Origin: Knoellia koreensis
Lineage (GTDB): Bacteria; Actinomycetota; Actinomycetes; Actinomycetales; Dermatophilaceae
DNA length: 64,000 bases
NCBI RefSeq assembly: GCF_013041615.1
Contig: NZ_JABEPQ010000001.1
Location: forward strand, 798,976-862,975
Direction: 5' to 3'
The first letter of the stretch is position 1, and every line of letters begins with the position of its first letter. Under the pieces are notes generated by a model. It had not been told where the DNA came from and did not search any database. It saw only the letters and a program-made list of their open reading frames with translations. This document shows, one piece after another, positions 47,321 through 55,449 of the stretch. Position numbers and translations under genes: made by a program.

Positions 47321-50300
47321 TCAGTGTCCGGAGCTGCCGGGGCTGGAGTGCCACAGCTTGCGGGGCGGGTCGAGCCGGTCAGCGCCGGACCCGCCGGCAC
47401 CACCCAGGCCACCAGAACCGCCCAGGCCACCAGGACCGCCGGGGACGGCCGCACCCTGGCCGAGGCGGTGCGAGCCGCGGACGTCCTCGCCAGGTGGTCG
47501 GGTGTCGGCGTACGGCGACTGCTTGAACCCCGAGGCGTGCACCAGCACCCGTCGCCCCGATCGGACCTCGGCCCGGTGTGCCTCCTCCAACGCCTCCGCC
47601 TGCTCGGTGGCGGCGCGCTCGGACTCGTCCATCGCGGCATACACGGCCTCAACTCCCCCGGCCTGCCACGCCTCCCACAGCGGCGTGAGCTCCCAGGCGC
47701 CGGTGGCGCGCAGCGAGATGCCGCGCTGGCCGGTGCGGCGCACGACGCCGCGCACGAGCAGCATCCAGGAGTGGAAAACCGTTGCGGCGTAAGGGCCTTG
47801 GACGTCCTCGAAGAAGGTGGCGTCGACCGGTCCGGTGGAGTCGTCGAGGGTGAGGAACACGACCCGGCGGCCGGTGCGGATCGGTGGGGTCTGGGTGGCG
47901 ACCTTGACCCCGGCCGCCCAGACGGTGGAGCGGCTGCGCGCCTTCAACAGGTCGCGGCTGCGGGTGACGCCGAGGGCGTCGAGCATCGGCGCGTAGAACT
48001 CCACGACGTGGGCGCTGGCGTCGAGGCCGAGGATGTCGAGCTCGGCGCGGACGCGTTCGGGACCACTGAGCTCGGGCAACCCGGTGCCGGGGGTGAGCTC
48101 GGGCTGGTCGCCCAGGTCGAGCATGAGCTGGGTCGGCTGCTGGTCGGCGGGCAACGCAGGGGCGGCGGCCTGGGACTGCGCCGCGGTCCGTGCCCGCACC
48201 ATGGAGCCGGTCGTGATGCCGGCCTCCCCGGGCGGCACCTCGAGCGCGAGCTGGTCCTGCGCCCCGGGCACCTGCGCCCCAGGCACCTGCGCCGACCGGC
48301 CACGCCCGCGCCCACGCCCCGGCGCGACCCGCCGGCTCGAACGGGTCACCGCCCGGCTCCACCGGTCGAGCTCGGCGACGTGCAGCAGCAGGTCGCGCCG
48401 GGTGGTGCGGCCCCGCCGCCCCAGCGCTGCCGCCCCCGCACCCGACGCCAGCCCGGGCACTCCGCCGCCCACCGCCCCGATGCCGTAGAGCCGGTCGAAC
48501 GCGCCCGCCAGCACGAGTCGTTCGGCGACCGGCCGCGACACCCGCGCGCGGTGCCAGAAGTCGGGCAACCCGGCATACGGCTGCCCGGCGACGACGCGCG
48601 CGACCTCCGCCTCGCTGATCCCGCGGACGTCGGCGAGCGAGATGCGTATGCCGTAGTCGCTCGCGTCGGGCAGGTCGCCGCTGGTCGCGTCGGTTCGAGG
48701 TAATACCGCGCCGGATTCGGGGGCGGTATCACCTCGAACCGCTGTGGGGTCCGCCAAAAGCTCGACCCGGTAGGTGTCGCCGGAGGCGTTGACGTCGAGC
48801 CCGAGGACGGTGATGCCGAGCGAGCGGGCGTCGTCGAGGATGAGTCGCTTGGGGTACATGCCCGGGTCGTGCGTCAGCACCCCCGCGAGGAACGCCGCCG
48901 GGTGGTGGGTCTTGAGCCAGGCCGAGTGGTAGGTCGGCAGCGCGAACGCGGCAGCGTGGGCCTTGCAGAACCCGAACGAGGCGAACGCCTTGAGCACCTC
49001 CCAGATGCGGTCGCACTCCTCCCGGGAATAGCCCCGCGCCAGCGCCGCCGGCCGCCACCACGCCTCGATCTCCACCTGCCCCTTGGGAGTGCCGAGCGCG
49101 CGCCGCACCTCGTCGGCCTGGGCCAGCGACACCCCGGTCGTCTCGGCGACGATCATCAGCACCTGCTCGTGGAAGACGACGACACCCTCGGTCTCCTCCA
49201 GCGCCGCGACGAGCGTCGGGTGCAGGTAGGACACCTCGCGCCAGCCGTGCCGGGCCTCGAGGAACGGCGTGATCATGTCGGACTTCACCGGCCCGGGGCG
49301 GAACAGCGAGATGTCGATGACGAGGTCCTCGAACCGCTCCGGCCCGAACTTGCCGATCAGCTCGCGCTGCCCCGGGCTCTCGATCTGGAAGCACCCCAGC
49401 GTGTGGCTGGTGCGGATCAGCCGGAACGTCGCCTCGTCGTCGAGCGGCACCTGCGCCTGGTCGTCGAGGTCGACCTCGACCCCGTCGACCCGGGCCACCT
49501 CGGCCACGGCGTGCGCCATCGCCGACTGCATCCGGATGCCGAGGACGTCGAGCTTGAGCAGCCCGAGGTGCTCGACGTCGTCCTTGTCGAACTGGCTCAT
49601 CGGGAACCCCAGCCAGCTCGCCTCCACCGGCGTGCGGTCGAGCAGCGCCCCGTCGGACAGGATCACCCCGCACGGGTGCAGCGCGATGTGCCGCGGCAGC
49701 CCGTCGAGCCGCTCGACGAGGTCGAACAGGGTGCGCAGCCGCGGGCTGTCGAGCCCCCGCGCCCGCAGCTCGGGCAGCTCGTTGATGGCGTTGCGGACAT
49801 CGCGGGCGCGGATGTGCGGGAACGCCTTGGCGATCTCGTCGATCTCCACCGGCGACATGCCGAGCGCAGCCCCGACGTCACGGATCGCGTGCCGCACCTT
49901 GTAGGTGTCCATCATCGACACGCACGTCACCCGGTCGCCACCGAACCGCTCGAGAATGCGCTCGTAGACCTCGGTGCGCCGGGCCGACTCGACGTCGATG
50001 TCGATGTCCGGCAGCTCGGCCCGCAGCGGCGAGCAGAACCGCTCCATGATGAGGCCGTAGCGGATCGGGTCGACCCCGCTGATGCCCAGCAGGTAGTTGA
50101 CCAGCGACCCGGCACCCGACCCGCGCGCCGCCACCCGCACCCCCATCTCGCGGATGAGGTCGACGACGTCGCCGACGGTGAGGAAGTACGACGCGTACCC
50201 CAGCTCGGCGATCACCTTGAGCTCGTCGACGAGCCGACGCTCGATCGTGGCCAGCTCGCCCTCGCCCGCCCCGGGGTAGCGCCACGCCACCTTTTCCCGG

Positions 50301-51340
50301 CACCGGTGCTCGAGGCGCACCTGCGGGCTCTCCCCGGGCTCGAGCCCGAGCACCTCCGGCTCGGGCAGGTGGACCGACCCGATGCCCAGGTCGTGCCGCG
50401 CCGACTGCGCGCACTCGAGCCCGAGCGCGAGGGTGCGCGCGAGCAGCGCGTCGGCGCGCGACCGGTCACCCCCGGTCACCTCGAGCGCCACCGCCCGCAT
50501 CGTGTCGGTGGTGGCGAGGTGGGCGGCGTCGGTGACCCGGTCGAGGTGACGGGTGTCGAGCGCGACCAGCCGCCGGGCCGCGTCGAGGACGTCGACGAGC
50601 GCGGACTCCCCCGGGTCGACGTGGCGCACCGCGGCGGTGAGCACCGCGGGCAGCCCCTCGGCATCGGCCAGTCCCAGCATCCGGGCGGCGTGGCCGCGCG
50701 ACGCGGGGGTGCCGGCCGGCCCCCCGTGGCAGACCACCTCGATGACCAGCGCCCCCTCGGGCAGCTCGCGCCGCCACCGGGCCAGCCGTTCGCGCGCCAC
50801 GTCGGGGCGTCCCGCCAGCACCGCCCGCCCCACGTCGGAGTCGGGCCCGAGCAGCACCACGAGCGGACTCGGCTCCCCCGCCGGCACCGCGCACCGCCCC
50901 GCCACCACACCAAGCGAGCTCACCGGCTCACCCCGCTCACCCCGCAGGTGAGTGTCGGTCACCAAACGGCACAACGCGGCATACCCGGCCCCTGCGGGCA
51001 CGCCCACCGAGCGGCCGCGCGCAAGGACGGTGACGCGTGGGTGGCGGGGGTCGACGATCGCACCTCCGCGCACGGGAGTGCGTGGGTATGCCGCGGGGCT
51101 GGGTGCGGCGCCCGGCTCACCGTCGGGGCCGATGGCAAGGTCGACCCCGAGGACCGGCGAGATGCCCGCGGCGGTGGCGGCGCGGACGAACCGGACCGCG
51201 CCGTAGAGCCCGTCTCGGTCGGTGAGCGCGAGCACCGGCTGGCGCTGCTGGGCGGCGCGCTCGACGAGCGCCTCGGGGGTCGCGGTGCCGTAACGCATCG
51301 AGAACCCGGACGCGACGTGGAGGTGGACGAACTCGGTCAT
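47321..51340 (-). CDS. dnaE2: Error-prone DNA polymerase DnaE2
   Basis: SOS mutasome polymerase of the C family, 1339 residues. The N-terminal PHP domain starts EFVHLHVASGFSMRYG. The catalytic aspartates are in LPDIDIDVES (two) and LKLDVLGI (third), after GVRVAARGSGAGSLVNYLLG. The C-terminus RVLVHASGFKQSPYADTRPPG ... PRKLWHSSPG is the DnaE2 signature. A 51-bp palindromic element (48692-48742) adds 17 in-frame codons at about residues 867-883, between the DVNASGDTY strand and GIRISLADVRG. A Gly-rich stretch near the C-terminus is unusual. The ATG overlaps the HEPN gene stop (ATGA). The operon has a LexA box at 52393, but no imuA or imuB is present. Confidence 0.95.
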   Translation of the reverse strand: MTEFVHLHVASGFSMRYGTATPEALVERAAQQRQPVLALTDRDGLYGAVRFVRAATAAGISPVLGVDLAIGPDGEPGAAPSPAAYPRTPVRGGAIVDPRHPRVTVLARGRSVGVPAGAGYAALCRLVTDTHLRGERGEPVSSLGVVAGRCAVPAGEPSPLVVLLGPDSDVGRAVLAGRPDVARERLARWRRELPEGALVIEVVCHGGPAGTPASRGHAARMLGLADAEGLPAVLTAAVRHVDPGESALVDVLDAARRLVALDTRHLDRVTDAAHLATTDTMRAVALEVTGGDRSRADALLARTLALGLECAQSARHDLGIGSVHLPEPEVLGLEPGESPQVRLEHRCREKVAWRYPGAGEGELATIERRLVDELKVIAELGYASYFLTVGDVVDLIREMGVRVAARGSGAGSLVNYLLGISGVDPIRYGLIMERFCSPLRAELPDIDIDVESARRTEVYERILERFGGDRVTCVSMMDTYKVRHAIRDVGAALGMSPVEIDEIAKAFPHIRARDVRNAINELPELRARGLDSPRLRTLFDLVERLDGLPRHIALHPCGVILSDGALLDRTPVEASWLGFPMSQFDKDDVEHLGLLKLDVLGIRMQSAMAHAVAEVARVDGVEVDLDDQAQVPLDDEATFRLIRTSHTLGCFQIESPGQRELIGKFGPERFEDLVIDISLFRPGPVKSDMITPFLEARHGWREVSYLHPTLVAALEETEGVVVFHEQVLMIVAETTGVSLAQADEVRRALGTPKGQVEIEAWWRPAALARGYSREECDRIWEVLKAFASFGFCKAHAAAFALPTYHSAWLKTHHPAAFLAGVLTHDPGMYPKRLILDDARSLGITVLGLDVNASGDTYRVELLADPTAVRGDTAPESGAVLPRTDATSGDLPDASDYGIRISLADVRGISEAEVARVVAGQPYAGLPDFWHRARVSRPVAERLVLAGAFDRLYGIGAVGGGVPGLASGAGAAALGRRGRTTRRDLLLHVAELDRWSRAVTRSSRRVAPGRGRGRGRSAQVPGAQVPGAQDQLALEVPPGEAGITTGSMVRARTAAQSQAAAPALPADQQPTQLMLDLGDQPELTPGTGLPELSGPERVRAELDILGLDASAHVVEFYAPMLDALGVTRSRDLLKARSRSTVWAAGVKVATQTPPIRTGRRVVFLTLDDSTGPVDATFFEDVQGPYAATVFHSWMLLVRGVVRRTGQRGISLRATGAWELTPLWEAWQAGGVEAVYAAMDESERAATEQAEALEEAHRAEVRSGRRVLVHASGFKQSPYADTRPPGEDVRGSHRLGQGAAVPGGPGGLGGSGGLGGAGGSGADRLDPPRKLWHSSPGSSGH
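48692..48742 (-). repeat. 51-bp palindromic element, copy 2, in frame inside dnaE2
   Basis: The arms CGGTTCGAGGTAATACCGC (48692-48710) and GCGGTATCACCTCGAACCG (48724-48742) pair over 19 bp with one mismatch. In reverse orientation it aligns without gaps to copy 1 with five differences, including the shared central GCCCCCGAATCCGG. It encodes the 17 residues around AVRGDTAPESGAVLPRT in DnaE2. Confidence 0.92.
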
Positions 51341-51867
51341 GGCGAGCCAGAACCCTTGGGAGACAAGGCGGTTGGTGCGAGTGCAGTGGGCACCAGCTGG
51401 TCGTGCGGGATGCCGGCGACGGGCAACCCGAGGGTGCGACAGACCAGCTCGAGGAACGTCTCGGCCTGGCGCAGCAGGTCGTCGGCCGCGCGAGCAGTCG
51501 AGGGTGCGGGGTGAGACGCGACGAGCTCGAAGAAGCCGGCCCACTCGGCGAGCTCGGGCGCCACCGACGGCAGCAGCTCCCACAGGGAACGCGGCCCCTC
51601 GTGGCCCCGCGAGGTGGTGCGGGCGGCGACGACCGCGGCGGCGGCCCGCAGCGCGCCGAGCTGGGCGAGCCGGTGCCGGGCCGTGAGGTCGCGGCTGTGA
51701 CAGGCCTCGAGCAGCGAGTGCCGCGACCGGTCGAGCAGCTCGAGGGCGCTGGCCGCACTGGTGCCCGCGACCCGGGCGGGTGCAGTGGTCATCGTGGTGG
51801 CAGTCATCGTCGTGGCAGTCATCGTCGTGGCAGTCATCGTCGTGGCAGTCATCGTCGTGGCAGTCAT
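51337..51867 (-). CDS. SAV_6107-type HEPN-domain protein
   Basis: A 176-residue helical protein. The body (ALELLDRSRHSLLEACHSRD, ALRAAAAVVAART, LLPSVAPELAEWAGFFELV, TARAADDLLRQAETFLELV) fits the SAV_6107-like HEPN family found in actinobacterial dnaE2 operons. HEPN proteins are often RNases or partners of nucleotidyltransferases; a typical RxxxxH motif is not obvious. The N-terminus is a run of five MTATT pentapeptides from a 15-bp DNA repeat. I chose ATG 51867 because a GAGG ribosome site lies 6 nt before it; each repeat offers another start. It is 11 bp after the DUF6504 gene and overlaps dnaE2 by 4 bp. Confidence 0.82.
   Translation of the reverse strand: MTATTMTATTMTATTMTATTMTATTMTTAPARVAGTSAASALELLDRSRHSLLEACHSRDLTARHRLAQLGALRAAAAVVAARTTSRGHEGPRSLWELLPSVAPELAEWAGFFELVASHPAPSTARAADDLLRQAETFLELVCRTLGLPVAGIPHDQLVPTALAPTALSPKGSGSP
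51793..51867 (-). repeat. 15-bp tandem repeat encoding (MTATT)5 at a gene start
   Basis: Five tandem 15-bp units (ATGACTGCCACGACG on the minus strand), four identical and the last with one synonymous change, form the first 25 codons of the HEPN gene. Each unit starts with ATG, so unit loss or gain would shift the number of possible starts but never the frame. Confidence 0.92.
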
Positions 51868-51878
51868 CGTCGTCTCCC

Positions 51879-52226
51879 TCAGTCCGCGACCCGCAGCAGC
51901 TGCCAGCCCGGGGCGTCCCCGCGGTCGAAGCCGAGGTCGAAGACCCCGACCCGGCCGAGGCGTCCGGCGCTGGCCTCGACGCGCCACACCTGGCGTTCGC
52001 GGGCGTCGGTGAGGACGTCGCCACCCTCGCGGGCGTCCCGCCACCAGGCCCGGCGCTCCTGCCAGTGGTCGAGGACGGTGCGCACGACGTAGAGCCGGCC
52101 CTGCCAGAGGAAGGACTCCGGCGCGGTGGCCGTCGTCGTGGACGCGCCCCCTCTGCCCCCGTCACCGGTCTCGCCGGCACCGCCGGTCTGCTTGACGTCG
52201 ATGGTCTCGTCGTACCGGCGCACCAC
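51879..52226 (-). CDS. DUF6504 protein, first gene of the SOS dnaE2 operon
   Basis: A 115-residue protein starting MVRRYDETIDVKQ and containing FLWQGRLYVVRTVLDHWQERRAWW, then ERQVWRVEASAGRLGRVGVFDLGFD; this is the DUF6504 pattern seen beside translesion polymerases in actinobacteria. It may bind the mutasome, but no function is known. A central Gly/Thr-rich stretch (GGAGETGDGGRGGASTTTATA) is probably a flexible insert. GTG 52226 follows GGAG by 6 nt. The frame is open to GTG 52424, but that would place the LexA box inside the coding region. It heads the operon with the HEPN gene and dnaE2. Confidence 0.82.
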   Translation of the reverse strand: MVRRYDETIDVKQTGGAGETGDGGRGGASTTTATAPESFLWQGRLYVVRTVLDHWQERRAWWRDAREGGDVLTDARERQVWRVEASAGRLGRVGVFDLGFDRGDAPGWQLLRVAD

Positions 52227-52263
52227 GGCAGGCTCCTTCGTCAGGGCAGGGTGAAGTGGGATG

Positions 52264-52311
52264 GGCTCTGGCCCCGCGGGCGGGGTCGAGGCGCCGGGCG
52301 GGGCCAGAGCC
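52264..52311 (-). promoter_or_regulatory. Hairpin in the leader of the SOS dnaE2 operon
   Basis: GGCTCTGGCCCCGC (52264-52277) and GCGGGGCCAGAGCC (52298-52311) form a perfect 14-bp stem with a 20-nt loop. It lies between the LexA box and the first start codon of the operon, so any SOS transcript starting near the box would carry it. It may be an attenuator or stability element. Confidence 0.55.
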
Positions 52312-52392
52312 GAGCGGTCGCCTGGTCGGTACGGCGGCGGGGGAACACCGTCGTACCATCGGCGGGAAACCACTCGTTCGAACAAGCACCTC

Positions 52393-52408
52393 TCGAACAC
52401 TTGTTCGA
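52393..52408. promoter_or_regulatory. LexA (SOS) operator of the dnaE2 operon
   Basis: TCGAACACTTGTTCGA is a perfect TCGAAC-N4-GTTCGA SOS box. It lies 167 bp upstream of the chosen DUF6504 start. An 8-bp palindrome GTTCGAAC at 52376-52383 may be a degenerate second half-site. The divergent ybaK gene starts 104 bp to the right and could be affected too. Confidence 0.85.
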
Positions 52409-52511
52409 TGTCTCGAAGGTACACCCCACCCCGGACACCGCGTCAAGTGGTCCGGGCGAACTCCGCCAGAAACATCTGGTCGCGGCGCGGCCCTCCCCCT
52501 AGTCTTCGTCC

Positions 52512-53084
52512 ATGGTGCCGCCGGACATGCCCGAAGTCGCAGCCGACTTCGCCCTGCCCCCAGTCCCGGGAGCCACCTCCAAGGCTGCCCCCGACCTCAC
52601 GAATCACGCTGGGGTGCAACGGGTTCTGGCCGCCCTCGCGGTCCAGCACGTGACGCCCGAGGTGGTCACCCTGCCCGACGCGGTCCGCACCGCCCAGGCC
52701 GCCGCCGACGCCCTCGGCATCACCCCGGGCGAGATCGCCAACTCGCTCGTCTTCCGCGGCACCTGCGCGTCGGGCGGCGTCTCCCCCGTGCTCGTCCTCA
52801 CCTCCGGCGCCCACCGGGTCGACGTCGTCAAGGTGGCCGACCTGGTCGATGAGGTGGCCCGGCTCGACCGCGCCGACGCCGACTTCGTCCGCGACACGAC
52901 CGGCTTCGCCATCGGCGGCGTCGCACCCGTCGGCCACACGCAACAGGTCCCCACCTACGTCGACGTCTCGCTCAGCCGCTACCCCTATGTCTGGGCAGCG
53001 GCCGGCCACAGCCACACCGTCTTCCGCACCACCTACGAGGAGCTCCTCCGCGTCACCGGCGGCCGCGCCATCGAGGTGGCGTAA
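52512..53084 (+). CDS. YbaK/EbsC-family aminoacyl-tRNA deacylase-like protein
   Basis: A 190-residue protein. The core from about residue 33 (GVQRVLAALAVQHVTPEVVTL) to the end follows the YbaK/ProX editing fold, with GDEIANSLVF-like GEIANSLVFRG, TSGAHRVDVVKVADL and the conserved GFAIGGVAPVGH (about 136-147). Members hydrolyse mischarged tRNA such as Cys-tRNAPro. The first 30 residues are extra. ATG 52512 lacks a ribosome site but TAGTCT ends 6 nt before it (leaderless pattern). It is divergent from the SOS operon. Confidence 0.88.
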   Translation: MVPPDMPEVAADFALPPVPGATSKAAPDLTNHAGVQRVLAALAVQHVTPEVVTLPDAVRTAQAAADALGITPGEIANSLVFRGTCASGGVSPVLVLTSGAHRVDVVKVADLVDEVARLDRADADFVRDTTGFAIGGVAPVGHTQQVPTYVDVSLSRYPYVWAAAGHSHTVFRTTYEELLRVTGGRAIEVA

Positions 53085-53105
53085 CCCTTCCGCGCAGGAC
53101 GGCTG

Positions 53106-53171
53106 AACTTTGGCCCAAAGTTTCCCTGTGCCTGGAAGGTTCCCAGCACACACGAACTTTGGCCCAAAGTT
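53106..53171. repeat. Paired 17-bp palindromes AACTTTGGCCCAAAGTT
   Basis: Two identical copies of AACTTTGGCCCAAAGTT (53106-53122 and 53155-53171), each palindromic around its central base, lie 49 bp apart just after the ybaK stop. Each can form an 8-bp hairpin, or the pair one larger structure. The core GGCCCAAAGT also occurs in the 72-bp repeats at 46945-47311. Confidence 0.85.
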
Positions 53172-53183
53172 CCGCACGACGTC

Positions 53184-53240
53184 GTATGCCGCGGGGGCAC
53201 GACGGCGCGCCCGCGCACCGAACGTGCGCACGCGGCATAC
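53184..53240 (+). terminator. GTATGCCGCG inverted repeat downstream of ybaK
   Basis: GTATGCCGCG at 53184-53193 and CGCGGCATAC at 53231-53240 are perfect inverted repeats with a GC-rich 37-bp middle. They probably form the base of a terminator-type stem between ybaK and the HAD gene, again built from the window-wide GTATGCCG motif. Confidence 0.5.
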
Positions 53241-53264
53241 CCACGACTCCCCCACAATGAGCGC

Positions 53265-54077
53265 ATGACGACACCGAGGCCGGTCGACTGCTGGCTCACC
53301 GACATGGACGGCGTGCTCGTGCACGAGGAGACCGCGATCCCGGGTGCGGCCGAGTTCATCGCGGCGCTGCGCGAGAGCGGGCGGCGGTTCCTCGTGATGA
53401 CGAACAACTCGATCTACACCCCGCGCGACCTGAGCGCGCGGCTGGCGGCCAGCGGGATCGACGTGCCGGAGGACGCGATCTGGACCTCGGCGATGGCGAC
53501 CGCGCAGTTCCTCGACGACCAGCGCCCGGGCGGCAGCGCCTACGTCGTCGGCGAGGCCGGTCTGACGACCGCGCTCTACGAGGTCGGCTACACGATGAGC
53601 GAGCGCGACCCCGACTACGTGGTGCTCGGGGAGACCCGCACCTACTCGTTCGAGGCGATCACCAAGGCGATCCGGCTGATCGAGGGCGGCGCGCGGTTCA
53701 TCGCGACCAACCCGGACGTGAGCGGCCCCAGCCAGCAGGGCACCCTGCCGGCCACCGGCTCCGTCGCCGCGCTCATCACCGCCGCGACCGGCCGCAAGCC
53801 CTACTACGTCGGCAAGCCCAACCCGCTGATGATGCGCAGCGCCCTCAACCGGATCGACGCACACTCCGAGACCACGGTCATGGTCGGCGACCGGATGGAC
53901 ACCGATGTCGTGAGCGGGCTCGAGGCCGGGCTGCGGACGATCCTGGTGCTCACCGGGTCGACGTCGCGGGCGCGGGTCGAGAACTTCCCGTACCGGCCCA
54001 CGCGCGTGGTCGAGTCGGTGGCCGACATCGTGCCGCTGGTGACCGAGTTTGCGCCCGTCACGGGCCCGGAATACTGA
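53265..54077 (+). CDS. HAD-IIA family phosphatase (NagD-like)
   Basis: A 270-residue haloacid-dehalogenase phosphatase. Motif I is DMDGVL with the nucleophile Asp (about residues 14-19), motif II VMTNNS (about 44-49), motif III Lys in YVGKPNP (about 184-190) and motif [12 protein letters not shown] (about 206-215). The C2-type cap lies between motifs II and III. Relatives dephosphorylate nucleotides or sugar phosphates; the substrate is unknown. ATG 53265 has no ribosome site, and CACAAT lies 6 nt before it, fitting a leaderless transcript. Confidence 0.9.
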   Translation: MTTPRPVDCWLTDMDGVLVHEETAIPGAAEFIAALRESGRRFLVMTNNSIYTPRDLSARLAASGIDVPEDAIWTSAMATAQFLDDQRPGGSAYVVGEAGLTTALYEVGYTMSERDPDYVVLGETRTYSFEAITKAIRLIEGGARFIATNPDVSGPSQQGTLPATGSVAALITAATGRKPYYVGKPNPLMMRSALNRIDAHSETTVMVGDRMDTDVVSGLEAGLRTILVLTGSTSRARVENFPYRPTRVVESVADIVPLVTEFAPVTGPEY

Positions 54078-54422
54078 GTTTGCTACTTCTGAGTACTCCT
54101 ACGGATGCACCGCACCTGCGGCCCGCGGCAGGCTCGGTGCCGTCGCAGTCGGGGGAATGCGGCACAGCGGGACACGGACCCGTGGACGCCTCGTGGGGGA
54201 ACGATGGCGGACCGGGTTCGTGTCCCGCGCCGCGTGTCTGCCGTAAGTAGCTCTGCAAGCATGTGCCAAGCCATCAGCGGCTTGCCCCCCATCCACGTCA
54301 TCCATAGCTTGAGTTGCGGTCGCGCCATCGCATGTACTCGCCTGAACGGATGAAGTTCGGTGGGTAAAAGCAGCCCCGACTCACTATTACGTGGAGAATG
54401 GGCCGTTGAAGGGGGCAGTTCA
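54078..54422. other. Lower-GC intergenic region before the lipoprotein gene
   Basis: A 345-bp stretch of clearly lower GC than most of the window, starting just after the HAD gene stop. It holds no convincing ORF, RNA gene or repeat. It probably contains the promoter of the lipoprotein gene and may be part of a transferred segment extending to about 55440. Confidence 0.4.
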
Positions 54423-55337
54423 ATGATCGACTTTCATGGTGAACCGTTGACGCGACTCCGGTTCCACGCCGTGGCCCTGTTGGGTGCCATCGGCCTGCTC
54501 CTGGGTGGGTGCTCGCCTGACGAATCAACGTCCCAGCCAGCCGATGCCAAGTCCACCGCCGGGACCTCGACAACGCCCTCAACACCAGTGACCACTGTTT
54601 CCCGCTCGCCAGCGGACGCTGCTTTCTTGTCGGAGGCTAATGCCGCGCTCGACAACACCATGAGCTCGGAGTACCTGCTTGGCAGGCGCAAACTCATCTG
54701 CGACCGACTCACCTCCGACCACACGGCCACAGGATGGCAGGCTGTTTTCGATGCTGAGCATTCTCAGGCGAATGAACCGGTCGTCACTATCGCCTTCCTC
54801 CAAGCCGCGGTGAAGAGCGGGTGCCCAAAGCTCGCTGCCACGATGCCCAAGGCGATGGAGCCAGCTCCGATCGGCATGACGAAATCTGAAGCCGCGTACG
54901 TACAGGCCGCAGACACGGGTGGAGGTTTGACCTCCGACGAGATCTTGGCGGGTGGACGCGAAACATGCGCAACTCTGACCAACTACGCCGGTGAACAACT
55001 GGTCCGATATCTGATCGAAGAAAACTTCCCCGATGAGGATGCCATCCGCTTCCTATGCCCCATGTACCGCTCTGCGTTGGCCCAGTCAAAACTGGGTTTC
55101 GGTGACGGGAACTACCAAGTGGGCAATCGCGGCAGCAACTTGCTGACCATCAAGCCGGGCACGTACAGATCCCCACCCGGGACCCGCAACTGCTATTGGG
55201 AGCGTTCGACTCCAGAAGGAGTGACTATCGACAACGACTTCGTGACCAACGCCCCCGCCGGCGTCTTGGTCAAGATCAGGCCCGGCGATGGCGCGTTCAC
55301 GTCGAGCGAATGTGGCTCATGGTTGCGGGTGAAGTAA
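54423..55337 (+). CDS. DUF732-like lipoprotein
   Basis: A 304-residue exported lipoprotein. The signal peptide (RLRFHAVALLGAIGLLL) ends in the lipobox LGGC (Cys at about 30), followed by a Ser/Thr-rich linker. Two DUF732-like helical segments (ADAAFLSEANAALDNTMSSE and DEILAGGRETCATLTNYAGE) precede a C-terminal beta-rich domain around LLTIKPGTYRSPPGTRNCYWERS, a pattern I recall from secreted actinobacterial proteins of unknown role. GC content and codon choice (TTG, GCT, AAA, ACT) differ from neighbours, suggesting transfer. AAGGGGG precedes the ATG. Confidence 0.78.
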   Translation: MIDFHGEPLTRLRFHAVALLGAIGLLLGGCSPDESTSQPADAKSTAGTSTTPSTPVTTVSRSPADAAFLSEANAALDNTMSSEYLLGRRKLICDRLTSDHTATGWQAVFDAEHSQANEPVVTIAFLQAAVKSGCPKLAATMPKAMEPAPIGMTKSEAAYVQAADTGGGLTSDEILAGGRETCATLTNYAGEQLVRYLIEENFPDEDAIRFLCPMYRSALAQSKLGFGDGNYQVGNRGSNLLTIKPGTYRSPPGTRNCYWERSTPEGVTIDNDFVTNAPAGVLVKIRPGDGAFTSSECGSWLRVK

Positions 55338-55449
55338 GCGTCAGATCATTCACGCACACCCGCATCGTTGGATGGTGTAACCCGGCGGCGACCGCAAGAC
55401 CATGGCCAGAAGGGGGTATTCGCTTCTCTAGTTGCGACCGCCGCGTGGC

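Noticed and set aside
46895-47354. Repetitive ORFs (for example GDFGPLGLGVRWLVKLGW repeats) across the 72-bp array
   Set aside because: The array is open in several frames on both strands because its unit is a multiple of three; no ribosome site or known repeat protein fits.
51793-51867. Phase-variable (on/off) repeat
   Set aside because: Units are 15 bp, so slippage cannot shift the reading frame.
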